Of a stretch of DNA of 21,881 bases, positions 1-6,988 are shown piece by piece. The stretch is from Clostridia bacterium (GTDB lineage: Bacteria; Bacillota_A; Clostridia; Lachnospirales; Cellulosilyticaceae). The notes below the pieces were generated by a model, which was not told where the DNA came from, ran no database searches, and saw only the letters and a program-made list of their open reading frames with translations. The stretch spans positions 1 through 21,881 of the forward strand of contig JARBTY010000030.1 of assembly GCA_029239935.1 (NCBI GenBank), given 5' to 3'. Position 1 is the first letter of the stretch. Every line of letters starts with the position of its first letter. A program made the position numbers and the translations under genes.

Positions 1-122
1 CTTGCATCAGATTCTTTTACAATACCTGTGCTGCTGTCAGTACCTGCATCAGGTTTTGCGGCGCATCCAGTAAAGGCCATTAAAGAAAGTAGTGTTACGG
101 CAGTCCAAATTTTTAATTTCAT
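1..122 (-). CDS. Lipoprotein, N-terminal fragment (gene continues beyond the window)
   Basis: Reading the minus strand from an ATG at 122-120 gives an open frame to the window edge. It starts with a lipoprotein signal peptide: MKLKIW, a hydrophobic stretch, then a lipobox F-T-G-C with the lipidated cysteine at residue 20. A low-complexity linker rich in Ala, Asp, Ser, Thr and Gly follows. A GGAG ribosome binding site lies about 8 bases before the start. The protein is therefore a membrane-anchored extracytoplasmic lipoprotein. The mature domain is outside the window, so the function cannot be named; a solute-binding protein is the commonest type in such genomes. It is divergent from the gene at 248. 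Only 40 complete codons are present. Confidence 0.82.
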   Translation of the reverse strand, partial: MKLKIWTAVTLLSLMAFTGCAAKPDAGTDSSTGIVKESDA

Positions 123-196
123 ATGAATCACTCCTGTATTTTTAATTTAGTTTTATTTTTGATTACCCTCATTTGACGTATACCTATTAAAAGAAG

Positions 197-225
197 TTCC
201 ATCCTCTTAAAATTGATAGTATAAT
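197..225 (+). promoter_or_regulatory. Putative sigma-A promoter of the UlaG-like gene
   Basis: A perfect TATAAT lies at 220-225 with a weak -35 hexamer TTCCAT at 197-202, spaced by 17 bases. The start codon follows at 248 behind a GGAGG site at 233-237. The -10 is convincing, but the -35 matches only three of six consensus bases. Confidence 0.45.
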
Positions 226-247
226 GAAGCATGGAGGTGTATGACTA

Positions 248-1063
248 ATGGATTTAAATAAAAGCACTATTGAAAAGTTACAGTCAATGAATTTAGAAAA
301 AGACCAATGGATGATCAACTGGATAGGACAAGGTGGATTTGTATTTAAGACATCAAAAGGCAAAGTGATTTGTATAGACCCCTATCTTTCTAATTCAGTA
401 GAGAAATTTGAAGGGATAGGGACGAGACGCATGTGGTTTCCATCTTTTCCATTGGCCGTTTTTAGACCCGATGTAGTCATCTGTACCCATGACCATTTGG
501 ATCATACAGACCCTGAAACACTACCGCTTATAGCTGCTTATAGTAAAGCTTTATTTCTAGCACCGACAACTTCTTATGAGCATATGAAAGCGATGAACAT
601 AGACGAAGCAAGGCTCAAGGTATTTAATAGGGAAGACATCTATCAAGGAGAGGATTTTAAACTCAGAGCTGTATATGCTCAGCATACATCAGATAGTATC
701 GGTATACTCCTTGAGACACATGATCTTAAAATTTATATTACAGGAGATACAGAGGAAAGTGAAAGGCTGTATGCCTTAAAGGATGAAAAAATAGATATTT
801 TGATTACCTGTATAAATGGTAAATTAGGAAATATGAATGCTCAAGAGGCCTGTAAGTTAGCACAGCATTTAGAGGTAAAACATGTGATTCCTATGCACTA
901 TGGTTTGATACCGTCTAATACAGTGGACTTGGATGAGTTTAATAGAATTTGCAGCGAAAAGGGTTTAAACCAGTGGCTGTTGGTGCCGGAGATTAATTAT
1001 ATTTGCAAAATGGCAACCATCAGGCAAGGTGTTCAGGGATTAACAATAGAAAGAATTTATTAA
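248..1063 (+). CDS. UlaG-like metallo-beta-lactamase-fold hydrolase
   Basis: Cytoplasmic metal-dependent hydrolase of the beta-lactamase superfamily, closest by motif to UlaG/L-ascorbate-6-phosphate lactonase-like proteins (271 residues). The N-terminal WIGQGGF (25-31) resembles the family opening. The metal site is clear: T-H-D-H-L-D-H at 80-86 (H81, H83, D85, H86), H146 as a third histidine, D167 in TGDT and H217 in PMHYG. All expected ligands are present, so the enzyme should be active. There is no signal peptide. True UlaG is about 350 residues and sits in ascorbate operons; this protein is shorter and no ula genes are near, so the substrate is open. It has a GGAGG site ten bases upstream and appears to be its own unit. 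I see no terminator between it and the promoter at 1076. Confidence 0.8.
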   Translation: MDLNKSTIEKLQSMNLEKDQWMINWIGQGGFVFKTSKGKVICIDPYLSNSVEKFEGIGTRRMWFPSFPLAVFRPDVVICTHDHLDHTDPETLPLIAAYSKALFLAPTTSYEHMKAMNIDEARLKVFNREDIYQGEDFKLRAVYAQHTSDSIGILLETHDLKIYITGDTEESERLYALKDEKIDILITCINGKLGNMNAQEACKLAQHLEVKHVIPMHYGLIPSNTVDLDEFNRICSEKGLNQWLLVPEINYICKMATIRQGVQGLTIERIY

Positions 1064-1075
1064 AGTATAAAAATA

Positions 1076-1104
1076 TTGACAAAATAGAAAATCAATAATA
1101 CTAT
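1076..1104 (+). promoter_or_regulatory. Sigma-A promoter of the ECF importer operon
   Basis: A perfect TTGACA at 1076-1081 and TACTAT at 1099-1104 are separated by 17 bases. It starts 13 bases after the stop of the preceding gene and lies just before the riboswitch, so the transcript would begin at about 1111 and carry the whole aptamer. An additional TATAAT occurs at 1110-1115 but lacks a properly spaced -35. Confidence 0.75.
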
Positions 1105-1130
1105 ATAAATATAATTTCAATAAACTGAAT

Positions 1131-1228
1131 CTTATCAAGAGTGGTGGAGGGAATGGCCCTATGAAACCCAGCAACCTGTATAGGCGTATAAGGTGCTAAT
1201 TCCAGCAGTGGAGGAGCTGCAAGATGAG
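1131..1228 (+). ncRNA. SAM-I (S-box) riboswitch aptamer
   Basis: The conserved S-box core is present almost letter for letter: CTTATCAAGAG, GGTGGAGGGA, TGGCCC(T)ATGAAACCC.GCAACC, and AAGGTGCTAATTCC(A)GCAG. The P1 helix pairs CUUAUC (1131-1136) with GAUGAG (1223-1228), including one G-U pair. In this family, binding of S-adenosylmethionine stabilises P1 and switches off downstream genes. It precedes an ECF importer, so uptake by that importer should be repressed when SAM is abundant. Confidence 0.95.
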
Positions 1229-1270
1229 TATAACTCGCAGAATGAGCCTGAGTCTATACTCGGGCTTCTT
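1226..1270 (+). terminator. Riboswitch expression platform: terminator with mutually exclusive antiterminator
   Basis: Terminator stem: GCCTGAG (1246-1252) pairs with CTCGGGC (1259-1265) over a six-base loop, followed by a U-rich run TTCTTT. Antiterminator: GAGTATA (1226-1232), which overlaps the 3' strand of aptamer helix P1, is exactly complementary to TATACTC (1255-1261), which includes part of the terminator's 3' strand. With SAM bound, P1 holds 1223-1228, the antiterminator cannot form and transcription stops. Without SAM, read-through occurs. This is the standard S-box OFF-switch arrangement. Confidence 0.88.
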
Positions 1271-1340
1271 TGTCGTTTGAAAAAGAAAGTTTAATTGGAA
1301 TAAATCAAATGGATGATGAGAAAAGGGGAGGGAAAAGAAA

Positions 1341-1895
1341 ATGAATAACAAAGCATTATCTGTTAAAACAATTGTTGCAGTGGGTATCGGAACGGCTGTC
1401 TTTTATATTTTAGGCCGCTTTGCTGCAGTACCTACAGGGGTTCCTAACACTGAAGTTCAAACGGCCTATGCCTTTTTAGCGTTAATGGCCATACTTTATG
1501 GACCCGTGGCAGGAGCAGCCATAGGTTTTATAGGTCATACCTTAAAGGATCTAATCGCCTATGGATCACCATGGTTTAGCTGGATTATAGCTTCGGCGGT
1601 AATGGGTTTAATCATTGGATTAGGCTGGAAAAAACTCCGTGTCAATGAGGGGGAATTTGGAAAAAAGGGAATCATTGTTTTTAATATTTATCAGGTCATT
1701 GCCAATATTGTTGCATGGGGAATTGTAGCACCAACACTGGATATACTCATTTATGCAGAACCAGCTAACAAAGTTTATTTACAAGGTTTAGTTGCGGGCA
1801 TATCCAATGTTATTACAGTAGGTGTGCTGGGTACAATACTCCTCGTTGCCTATAGTAAGACCCGAACTAAAAAAGGAAGTTTAGATATTGAATAA
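1341..1895 (+). CDS. ECF importer substrate-binding (S) component, UPF0397 family
   Basis: Integral membrane S component of an energy-coupling factor importer; it binds the substrate and works with the ATPase and T component encoded next. The 184 residues are strongly hydrophobic with about five or six membrane segments. They carry UPF0397 hallmark motifs: PTGVPNT (31-37), AYAFLAL (42-48), GHTLKD (65-70), YGSPW (74-78) and EPANKV (140-145). Length is normal for the family. A GGGGAGGG ribosome binding site lies just upstream. Many databases label UPF0397 as a riboflavin transporter component, but the SAM riboswitch in its leader points to methionine or a sulfur precursor. This agrees with the MtsT-type methionine prediction from comparative genomics, as I recall it. 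The family call is firm; the substrate is inferred. Confidence 0.88.
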   Translation: MNNKALSVKTIVAVGIGTAVFYILGRFAAVPTGVPNTEVQTAYAFLALMAILYGPVAGAAIGFIGHTLKDLIAYGSPWFSWIIASAVMGLIIGLGWKKLRVNEGEFGKKGIIVFNIYQVIANIVAWGIVAPTLDILIYAEPANKVYLQGLVAGISNVITVGVLGTILLVAYSKTRTKKGSLDIE

Positions 1896-1900
1896 TATCA

Positions 1901-1932
1901 AAAAAACCGAAGCATTTAGTCTTCGGTTTTTT
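1901..1932 (+). terminator. Rho-independent terminator inside the ECF operon
   Basis: A 12-bp perfect stem, AAAAAACCGAAG (1901-1912) with CTTCGGTTTTTT (1921-1932), has an eight-base loop and ends in six T. It lies between the S component and the ATPase gene, so it probably reduces rather than ends expression of the downstream genes. A smaller 7-bp hairpin, ATCTCTT/AAGAGAT, follows at 1956-1972. No separate strong promoter is visible in the 72 bases before the ATPase gene. Confidence 0.88.
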
Positions 1933-2004
1933 ACATACGATACGCTAAAAAATGAATCTCTTTATAAGAGATATTAAAAATGTAATCAATGAGGGAAAAT
2001 AAGC

Positions 2005-3711
2005 ATGAAAAAACCTATTATAGTATTTGAAAACTTTAGTTTTCGATATAGAGCACAAAAGCAGCCCACATTAAAAAATATAAACCTAACCATTTATGAA
2101 GGGGAAAAGGTCCTTATCGTTGGGCCATCAGGTTCGGGAAAAAGCACGCTTTCTAACTGTATTAACGGCCTTGTACCTTTTTATTATGAGGGAGAAATAT
2201 CAGGAAGTTTAAAAATTAGAGGAAAAGAAACCAAGCAAATGAGTATTTTCGAACTGTCTCATTACGTAGGGACCGTTTTACAAGACTCAGACAGTCAGTT
2301 CATTGGGTTGACTGTGGGAGAAGATATTGCATTTAAACTAGAAAACGAATGTATAGGTCAAAAGATGATGAGAGAAAAGGTTGAAGCAGTTTCTAAGCTG
2401 GTAGAGATACACAGTCACTTAGAAGAAGAGCCCCATGACTTATCAGGGGGACAAAAACAGCGGGTAACCTTGGCAGGCGTCATGGTTGGAGGAGGAGATA
2501 TCCTTTTATTTGATGAACCCCTTGCGAGTTTAGATCCTGCCACTGGGAAAACAGCTATAGAACTTATTGATAGGCTCCAAAGTGAAGGACATAAAACTAT
2601 TATTATTGTAGAACATCGCTTAGAAGATGTACTGCATTGTGGTGTGGACAGAGTAATCGTTGTGAGTGAAGGAGAAATTATAAAGGATGAGAGGCCAGCA
2701 GAGTTATTCGCTACAAATATTTTACCACAAATAGGCATAAGAGAGCCCCTTTATATTACTGCCTTAAAATATGCCGGTTGCAAGATTATACCTGAAAGAA
2801 GTATAGAACGTGTAGAAACATTAAAAATAAATGACTATAAAACCCAGATGATAAAATGGCTGAAAGAAATACCAGAAGAGAAACAACAGAAGAAAAGCAG
2901 TACACTCTTGAAATTTGAAGAGGTAAGGTTTGCCTATGCTGAACAAAAAGAGACACTTCATGGTATAAGTTTTGAGGTGAATAGGGGAGAGATGATCAGC
3001 ATTGTTGGAAAAAATGGAGCAGGTAAGTCCACACTGGCTAGACTAATATGTGGATTTTACAAACCAACTAAGGGGCGAATTGTATTTGAGGGAAGAGATA
3101 TGGTGGGTGATACCATCAAAGAAAGAGCCACCAAAATAGGCATGGTGATGCAAAATCCTAATCAAATGATTTCTAAAACAATGATTTTTGATGAGGTGGC
3201 TTTAGGCCTTAGGATAAGGGGCGTTAAGGAGTCAGAAGTGATAGAACGAGTTGCCGAGGTGCTAAGGATATGTGGTTTGTATCCATTTCGCAAATGGCCC
3301 ATTTCGGCTTTAAGCTTTGGGCAAAAGAAACGGGTGACCATTGCATCTATCTTGGTGTTAGCGCCAGAGCTTCTAATTGTGGATGAACCTACTGCAGGTC
3401 AGGATTTTAAGCACTATACAGAAATTATGGAATTCCTTAAGACACTTAATCAAGCAGGGTTGACCATTATCATGATTACCCATGACATGCATTTGATGTT
3501 AGAGTATACGGACAGGGCCATTGCACTGGCAGATGGCTGTAAGATAGCGGATGATAAGGCCTATCGTGTGTTGACAGAAAAAGTTGTGATAGAACAGGCC
3601 AACCTCAAAGAAACATCCTTATACGAACTGGCTATTAAAGCAGAATTAGAGCATCCCAGGGCTTTTGTAAAAGGGTTTGTTGAATATGACAGGAGGACAA
3701 GAAGCGGATGA
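2005..3711 (+). CDS. ECF importer double ATPase (two fused ABC domains)
   Basis: Cytoplasmic energy-coupling ATPase of the ECF importer, with both ABC domains in one 568-residue chain (YkoD-like layout). Domain 1: Walker A GPSGSGKST (40-48), Q-loop near VLQD (91-94), signature LSGGQ (146-150), Walker B LLFDEP (167-172), switch histidine H204. Domain 2: Walker A GKNGAGKST (335-343), MQNPNQ (382-387), variant signature LSFGQ (436-440), Walker B LLIVDEP (456-462), and ITHD after it. A linker of about 45 residues joins them. All catalytic elements look intact, so both halves should bind ATP. A GAGGG site precedes the ATG. The stop overlaps the next start (ATGA), so translation is coupled to the T component. 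Confidence 0.93.
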   Translation: MKKPIIVFENFSFRYRAQKQPTLKNINLTIYEGEKVLIVGPSGSGKSTLSNCINGLVPFYYEGEISGSLKIRGKETKQMSIFELSHYVGTVLQDSDSQFIGLTVGEDIAFKLENECIGQKMMREKVEAVSKLVEIHSHLEEEPHDLSGGQKQRVTLAGVMVGGGDILLFDEPLASLDPATGKTAIELIDRLQSEGHKTIIIVEHRLEDVLHCGVDRVIVVSEGEIIKDERPAELFATNILPQIGIREPLYITALKYAGCKIIPERSIERVETLKINDYKTQMIKWLKEIPEEKQQKKSSTLLKFEEVRFAYAEQKETLHGISFEVNRGEMISIVGKNGAGKSTLARLICGFYKPTKGRIVFEGRDMVGDTIKERATKIGMVMQNPNQMISKTMIFDEVALGLRIRGVKESEVIERVAEVLRICGLYPFRKWPISALSFGQKKRVTIASILVLAPELLIVDEPTAGQDFKHYTEIMEFLKTLNQAGLTIIMITHDMHLMLEYTDRAIALADGCKIADDKAYRVLTEKVVIEQANLKETSLYELAIKAELEHPRAFVKGFVEYDRRTRSG

Positions 3712-4538
3712 AACAAATTCTATTAGGTTATTTAGAAAGGGAGTCTCCAGTCCATCAGTTAACAGGAGCTACAAAACTCATCTGTCTCATACTTTGTTCA
3801 TTTACAACAATGCTGACATATGATACGCGGGTACTGATGGGAATACTTATATTTAGTGTGATTATTTTTAAAATATCTAAGATTAAATTTGGGGAGATAG
3901 CCCTGGTATTTTATTTTATACTGGTATTTTTAGCTCTCAATAACCTAGCCATTTTTATCTTCTCGCCCTATGAAGGGGTCAAGATATACAACAGCCGAAC
4001 AGAGCTCTTTAAAATAGCAGGTCACTACAGTATGACCGCTGAGCAGCTTTTTTATCATTTAAATATAACTCTAAAATATTTAGCACTTGTGCCTATGACA
4101 CTTTTATTTATGGTAGCTACCCAACCCAGTGAGTTTGCAGCCTCCCTGAACCGTATTGGAGTGAGTTATCGCATAGCTTATGCAGTGGCTATTGCCCTAA
4201 GGTATATACCAGATGTACAGAGGGACTATCAAAATATTGCTTTTGCTGCACAAGCCAGGGGAATAGACATGTCCAAAAAAGAAAAAGTGATAAAACGTCT
4301 TAGAAATATAACCTCTATTTTAATACCACTTATATTCTCAAGCCTACAGCGAATAGATACCATAAGCTGTGCAATGGAGCTTAGAGCATTTGGAAGTCAT
4401 AAGAAGCGTACATGGTATCGGAAAAAAAACTTTGCAACCGGTGACTATATTGCTCTTGCAGTTGTGACTGTCCTTTTCATACTATCGCTATTTATCACAG
4501 CTAGTAATGAGGGAAGGTTTTATAATCCTTTTCATTAG
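3708..4538 (+). CDS. ecfT: ECF importer transmembrane coupling (T) component
   Basis: Membrane scaffold that links the S component to the ATPase. The 276 residues carry several hydrophobic segments (about 22-58, 64-87, 120-137, 199-212 and a last one near 248-264). The T-component coupling motifs are visible: AAQARG at 180-185, and a second, weaker one, AMELRAFG, at 222-229. These short helices dock into the grooves of the ATPase domains. The ATG overlaps the upstream stop by four bases, confirming operon membership. Length is normal. It is the last gene of the riboswitch-controlled unit and is followed directly by the strong terminator at 4539. Confidence 0.9.
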   Translation: MKQILLGYLERESPVHQLTGATKLICLILCSFTTMLTYDTRVLMGILIFSVIIFKISKIKFGEIALVFYFILVFLALNNLAIFIFSPYEGVKIYNSRTELFKIAGHYSMTAEQLFYHLNITLKYLALVPMTLLFMVATQPSEFAASLNRIGVSYRIAYAVAIALRYIPDVQRDYQNIAFAAQARGIDMSKKEKVIKRLRNITSILIPLIFSSLQRIDTISCAMELRAFGSHKKRTWYRKKNFATGDYIALAVVTVLFILSLFITASNEGRFYNPFH

Positions 4539-4598
4539 ACAATACAAACACCCCTTATGACACTGAAATATATGTGCCATAAGGGGTGTTTGTATTGT
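4539..4598. terminator. Long bidirectional terminator between converging genes
   Basis: A perfect 21-bp inverted repeat has arms 4539-4559 and 4578-4598. Three further pairs (CAC/GTG) sit inside after one mismatch. It starts one base after the ecfT stop and ends two bases before the prfC stop on the other strand. Both arms give T-rich tails on their own strand, so one hairpin can end both transcripts. Confidence 0.9.
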
Positions 4599-4600
4599 TG

Positions 4601-6205
4601 CTACTGTTTGAGAAAAGTTTCGCGTAGAGTGGCTTTTGGGTTACGTTCAGCAACTTGTCTGATGGCCCATTCATATTGACAAAGTAAAACGGGATCACCG
4701 TCTTCAGTTTCTGCCAGCATAGAATCCATTGTAAGAAAGAAACTTGAAGGGTCAAAGTTTTCCATCTCAATCCATCTGATAAAGCGATAGGGAAGCATTT
4801 GCTTTTTAATCTCTACACCATATTCGTGGCTTAGTCGGTATTCAAGCACTTCAAATTGGAGGACACCCACCACACCTACAATAAGTTCTTCGGTTCCAGT
4901 AAAATGACGTTTATAAACTTGTACGGAACCTTCTTCGGCAAGCTGTGTAATGCCTTTTAGAAATTGCTTTCTTTTAAGTGCACTGATAGTAGAAATCTTC
5001 ATAAAGTGCTCAGGAGCAAATTGAGGGATGCCTTCATACTGAAGTTTTAAGTCACTGCTGCATAAAGAGTCTCCGATGTTAAAAATGCCGGGATCATGAA
5101 GGCCTATAATATCACCGGGATAAGCCGTTTCAACAAAAGCACGGTCTTGGGCCAAGAACTGTTGAGGCTGTGCCAGTTTTATTTTTTTTCCTTTTTGGAC
5201 ATGATTGACCATCATTCCTTTTTCAAACTTCCCAGAACAAATGCGCAAAAAGGCAATACGGTCTCTATGAGAAGGATTCATATTGGCTTGTATCTTAAAG
5301 ATAAAGCCAGAAAAATAGTCTTCTTCCGGACTAATAGAGCCTAAATTGCTAAGCCTAGGTTGAGGTGGTCTGCTGATTTCAAGAAACGTCTCTAAAAAAG
5401 GTTCAACACCAAAGTTAGTGAGTGCACTTCCGAAAAAAACAGGGGTAAGTTCGCCGCTAAGGATTTGATCTAAGTGATAATCATCACCGGCAATATCTAA
5501 GAGCTCAATATCTTCTAATAATTTTTCATGGAGGTCTTCACCTAATAAACCCTTAAACTTTTCATCCGTGATATCTCCTTTTACTGAGCGGGCAATATCC
5601 TGGCCGTGTTTGCCGTCATTGAAAAGTTCTACTTGTTTTTTCAGACGATTATAAACACCTTTAAAATTTTTCCCCATACCAATGGGCCAATCCATAGGAT
5701 AGGAACGAATGCCCAGTACATTTTCAATGTCTTCCATAAGTTCAAAGGGGTCTTTGCCTTGAGCATCCATTTTATTGATAAATGTAAAGATAGGGATGCC
5801 ACGCATCTTACAAACTTTAAATAATTTCTTTGTTTGCTCTTCTACACCTTTAGAACAGTCGATAACCATAATAGCACTATCTGCTGCAACTAGGGTTCTA
5901 TAGGTGTCTTCACTGAAATCTTGATGCCCGGGGGTATCTAATATATTAATGCAAAAGCCGTCGTAATCAAATTGAAGTACACTTGAAGTAACAGATATTC
6001 CCCTTTGTTTTTCAATTTCCATCCAGTCTGATACTGCATGTTTTTGAGATCTTCTTGATTTTACAGAACCTGCCGAACGAATAGCGCCTCCATATAAAAG
6101 GAATTTTTCAGTAAGCGTTGTTTTACCTGCATCGGGATGTGAAATAAGGGCAAAGGTTCTTCTTCTTTGTATTTCCTGGGTATAACTTGTATTCTCTGTT
6201 GACAT
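4601..6205 (-). CDS. prfC: Peptide chain release factor 3 (RF3)
   Basis: Ribosome-associated GTPase that removes RF1/RF2 after peptide release. The 534 residues match the family length. GTPase motifs: G1 HPDAGKTT (23-30), G2 RGISVTS (68-74), G3 DTPGHQDF (90-97), G4 NKMD (144-147), followed by EF-Tu-like and C-terminal RF3 domains. The nearby 'SRRSQKHAVSDWM' segment is typical of RF3 rather than EF-G. I chose the ATG at 6205 because AAGGA lies eight bases before it. An in-frame ATG at 6238 has no ribosome binding site and would add 11 residues unlike the family N-terminus. It is a single gene on the minus strand, unrelated in function to its neighbours. Confidence 0.95.
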   Translation of the reverse strand: MSTENTSYTQEIQRRRTFALISHPDAGKTTLTEKFLLYGGAIRSAGSVKSRRSQKHAVSDWMEIEKQRGISVTSSVLQFDYDGFCINILDTPGHQDFSEDTYRTLVAADSAIMVIDCSKGVEEQTKKLFKVCKMRGIPIFTFINKMDAQGKDPFELMEDIENVLGIRSYPMDWPIGMGKNFKGVYNRLKKQVELFNDGKHGQDIARSVKGDITDEKFKGLLGEDLHEKLLEDIELLDIAGDDYHLDQILSGELTPVFFGSALTNFGVEPFLETFLEISRPPQPRLSNLGSISPEEDYFSGFIFKIQANMNPSHRDRIAFLRICSGKFEKGMMVNHVQKGKKIKLAQPQQFLAQDRAFVETAYPGDIIGLHDPGIFNIGDSLCSSDLKLQYEGIPQFAPEHFMKISTISALKRKQFLKGITQLAEEGSVQVYKRHFTGTEELIVGVVGVLQFEVLEYRLSHEYGVEIKKQMLPYRFIRWIEMENFDPSSFFLTMDSMLAETEDGDPVLLCQYEWAIRQVAERNPKATLRETFLKQ

Positions 6206-6264
6206 ATTAACCGTCCTTATCTTTATTAATCGTGACATGTATAATATAAGGTTATAACTAATAA

Positions 6265-6293
6265 ATGTTATGCTTATATGAGGGAAATGTCAA
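6265..6293 (-). promoter_or_regulatory. Sigma-A promoter of prfC
   Basis: On the minus strand, TTGACA (6293-6288) and TAACAT (6270-6265) are separated by 17 bases. The chosen prfC start lies about 60 bases downstream. The -35 is perfect and the -10 matches four of six consensus bases. Confidence 0.65.
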
Positions 6294-6303
6294 GTGAAAA
6301 ATG

Positions 6304-6336
6304 TTTTTTAAAAAAATTATATTTTTTAAAAAAATT
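6304..6336. repeat. Short direct repeat of opposed T- and A-tracts
   Basis: The 15-base unit of six T, seven A and two T occurs at 6304-6318 and again at 6322-6336, a period of 18 bases. It lies between two divergent promoters, just upstream of both -35 elements. Phased A-tracts of this kind bend DNA and act as UP-like elements in AT-rich Firmicutes. Such a role here is inferred. Confidence 0.5.
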
Positions 6337-6359
6337 TATATAATTGTTTTTAGTAGTAT

Positions 6360-6390
6360 TTGTCATGAAAACAATGAAATATGTTATAAT
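6360..6390 (+). promoter_or_regulatory. Putative sigma-A promoter of the UPF0303 gene
   Basis: A perfect TATAAT at 6385-6390 has TTGTCA at 6360-6365 upstream. The 19-base spacing is longer than ideal. The gene begins about 20 bases downstream of the -10, giving a very short leader. Confidence 0.5.
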
Positions 6391-6413
6391 AAGATAAAAA
6401 ATAGGAGGGTATG

Positions 6414-6896
6414 ATGGATATTAGGGCATTGCAGCAAGAAATTATTAAACAAGAAGAACTTTTAAGGTTTGAACATTTTTCCAATGAAGATGCTTTAGAA
6501 ATAGGCATGCTGCTCATAGAAGAAGCTAAAAAAAGAAATGCAGTTATTGCAATTGATATTATTATAAATGGTTATAAGGTGTTTAGGTATGGTTTTACGG
6601 GAACTAATTTACACAATGATATGTGGCTTAGGAGAAAAATGAATACCGTCCATACTGTGCAAAAAAGTTCTTTACATGTTTATACGCTTTTGCAGGAAAG
6701 AAATCAAGATTTACAAAAAGATTGGTTTCTTGATCCTATGGAGTATGCCTGCATGGGAGGAGGCTTTCCTATTCATGTAAAGGGCACTGGGGTAATAGGA
6801 TGCATTGGTGTGTCAGGACTTCCACATCTAGAGGATCATCAGCTGATTGTGGACACCTTATGCAGCTATCTAAAGGTTACACTTACTGATCAGTAA
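6414..6896 (+). CDS. UPF0303 / haem-degrading-domain family protein
   Basis: Small soluble cytoplasmic protein of about 160 residues, resembling the UPF0303 branch of the GlcG/HbpS-like (haem-degrading domain) fold. Recognisable stretches are the AIDI...G..VFRYGFTGTN region (about 47-65), N-D-M-WLRRKMNTV (68-80) and the glycine-rich GGGFPIHVKGTGVIGCIGVSGLPH (about 134-157) near the C-terminus. No enzymatic function is established for UPF0303 and I do not assign one. Two ATGs are adjacent at 6411 and 6414. The AGGAGG at 6404-6409 is one base from the first and four from the second, so the second is preferred. The gene is short, monocistronic in appearance and followed by a 92-base gap. Confidence 0.75.
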   Translation: MDIRALQQEIIKQEELLRFEHFSNEDALEIGMLLIEEAKKRNAVIAIDIIINGYKVFRYGFTGTNLHNDMWLRRKMNTVHTVQKSSLHVYTLLQERNQDLQKDWFLDPMEYACMGGGFPIHVKGTGVIGCIGVSGLPHLEDHQLIVDTLCSYLKVTLTDQ

Positions 6897-6937
6897 GCGG
6901 CAGTATATATTAAGGCGTTAAAACATGGGATATTATT

Positions 6938-6959
6938 TTATAAGAGTCTTATCTTATAA
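6938..6959 (+). other. Small hairpin between UPF0303 and DUF342 genes
   Basis: An 8-bp perfect stem pairs TTATAAGA (6938-6945) with TCTTATAA (6952-6959) over a six-base loop. It is AT-rich and has no clean T-run after it, so it is a weak terminator at best. The remainder of this 92-base gap shows no clear promoter. Confidence 0.3.
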
Positions 6960-6988
6960 GCATTTATAAAAGACTAAAGGTGGAGTAT

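Noticed and set aside
248..1063. Assignment as ascorbate-6-phosphate lactonase (ulaG)
   Set aside because: The fold and metal motifs fit, but the protein is about 80 residues shorter than UlaG and no ascorbate genes are nearby.
5096..5824. Two plus-strand frames (82 and 72 codons) within prfC
   Set aside because: Both are antisense to conserved RF3 sequence and show no family resemblance or ribosome binding site.
6206..6238. Longer prfC start at 6238
   Set aside because: No ribosome binding site precedes it, while AAGGA fits the ATG at 6205, where the RF3 N-terminus normally begins.
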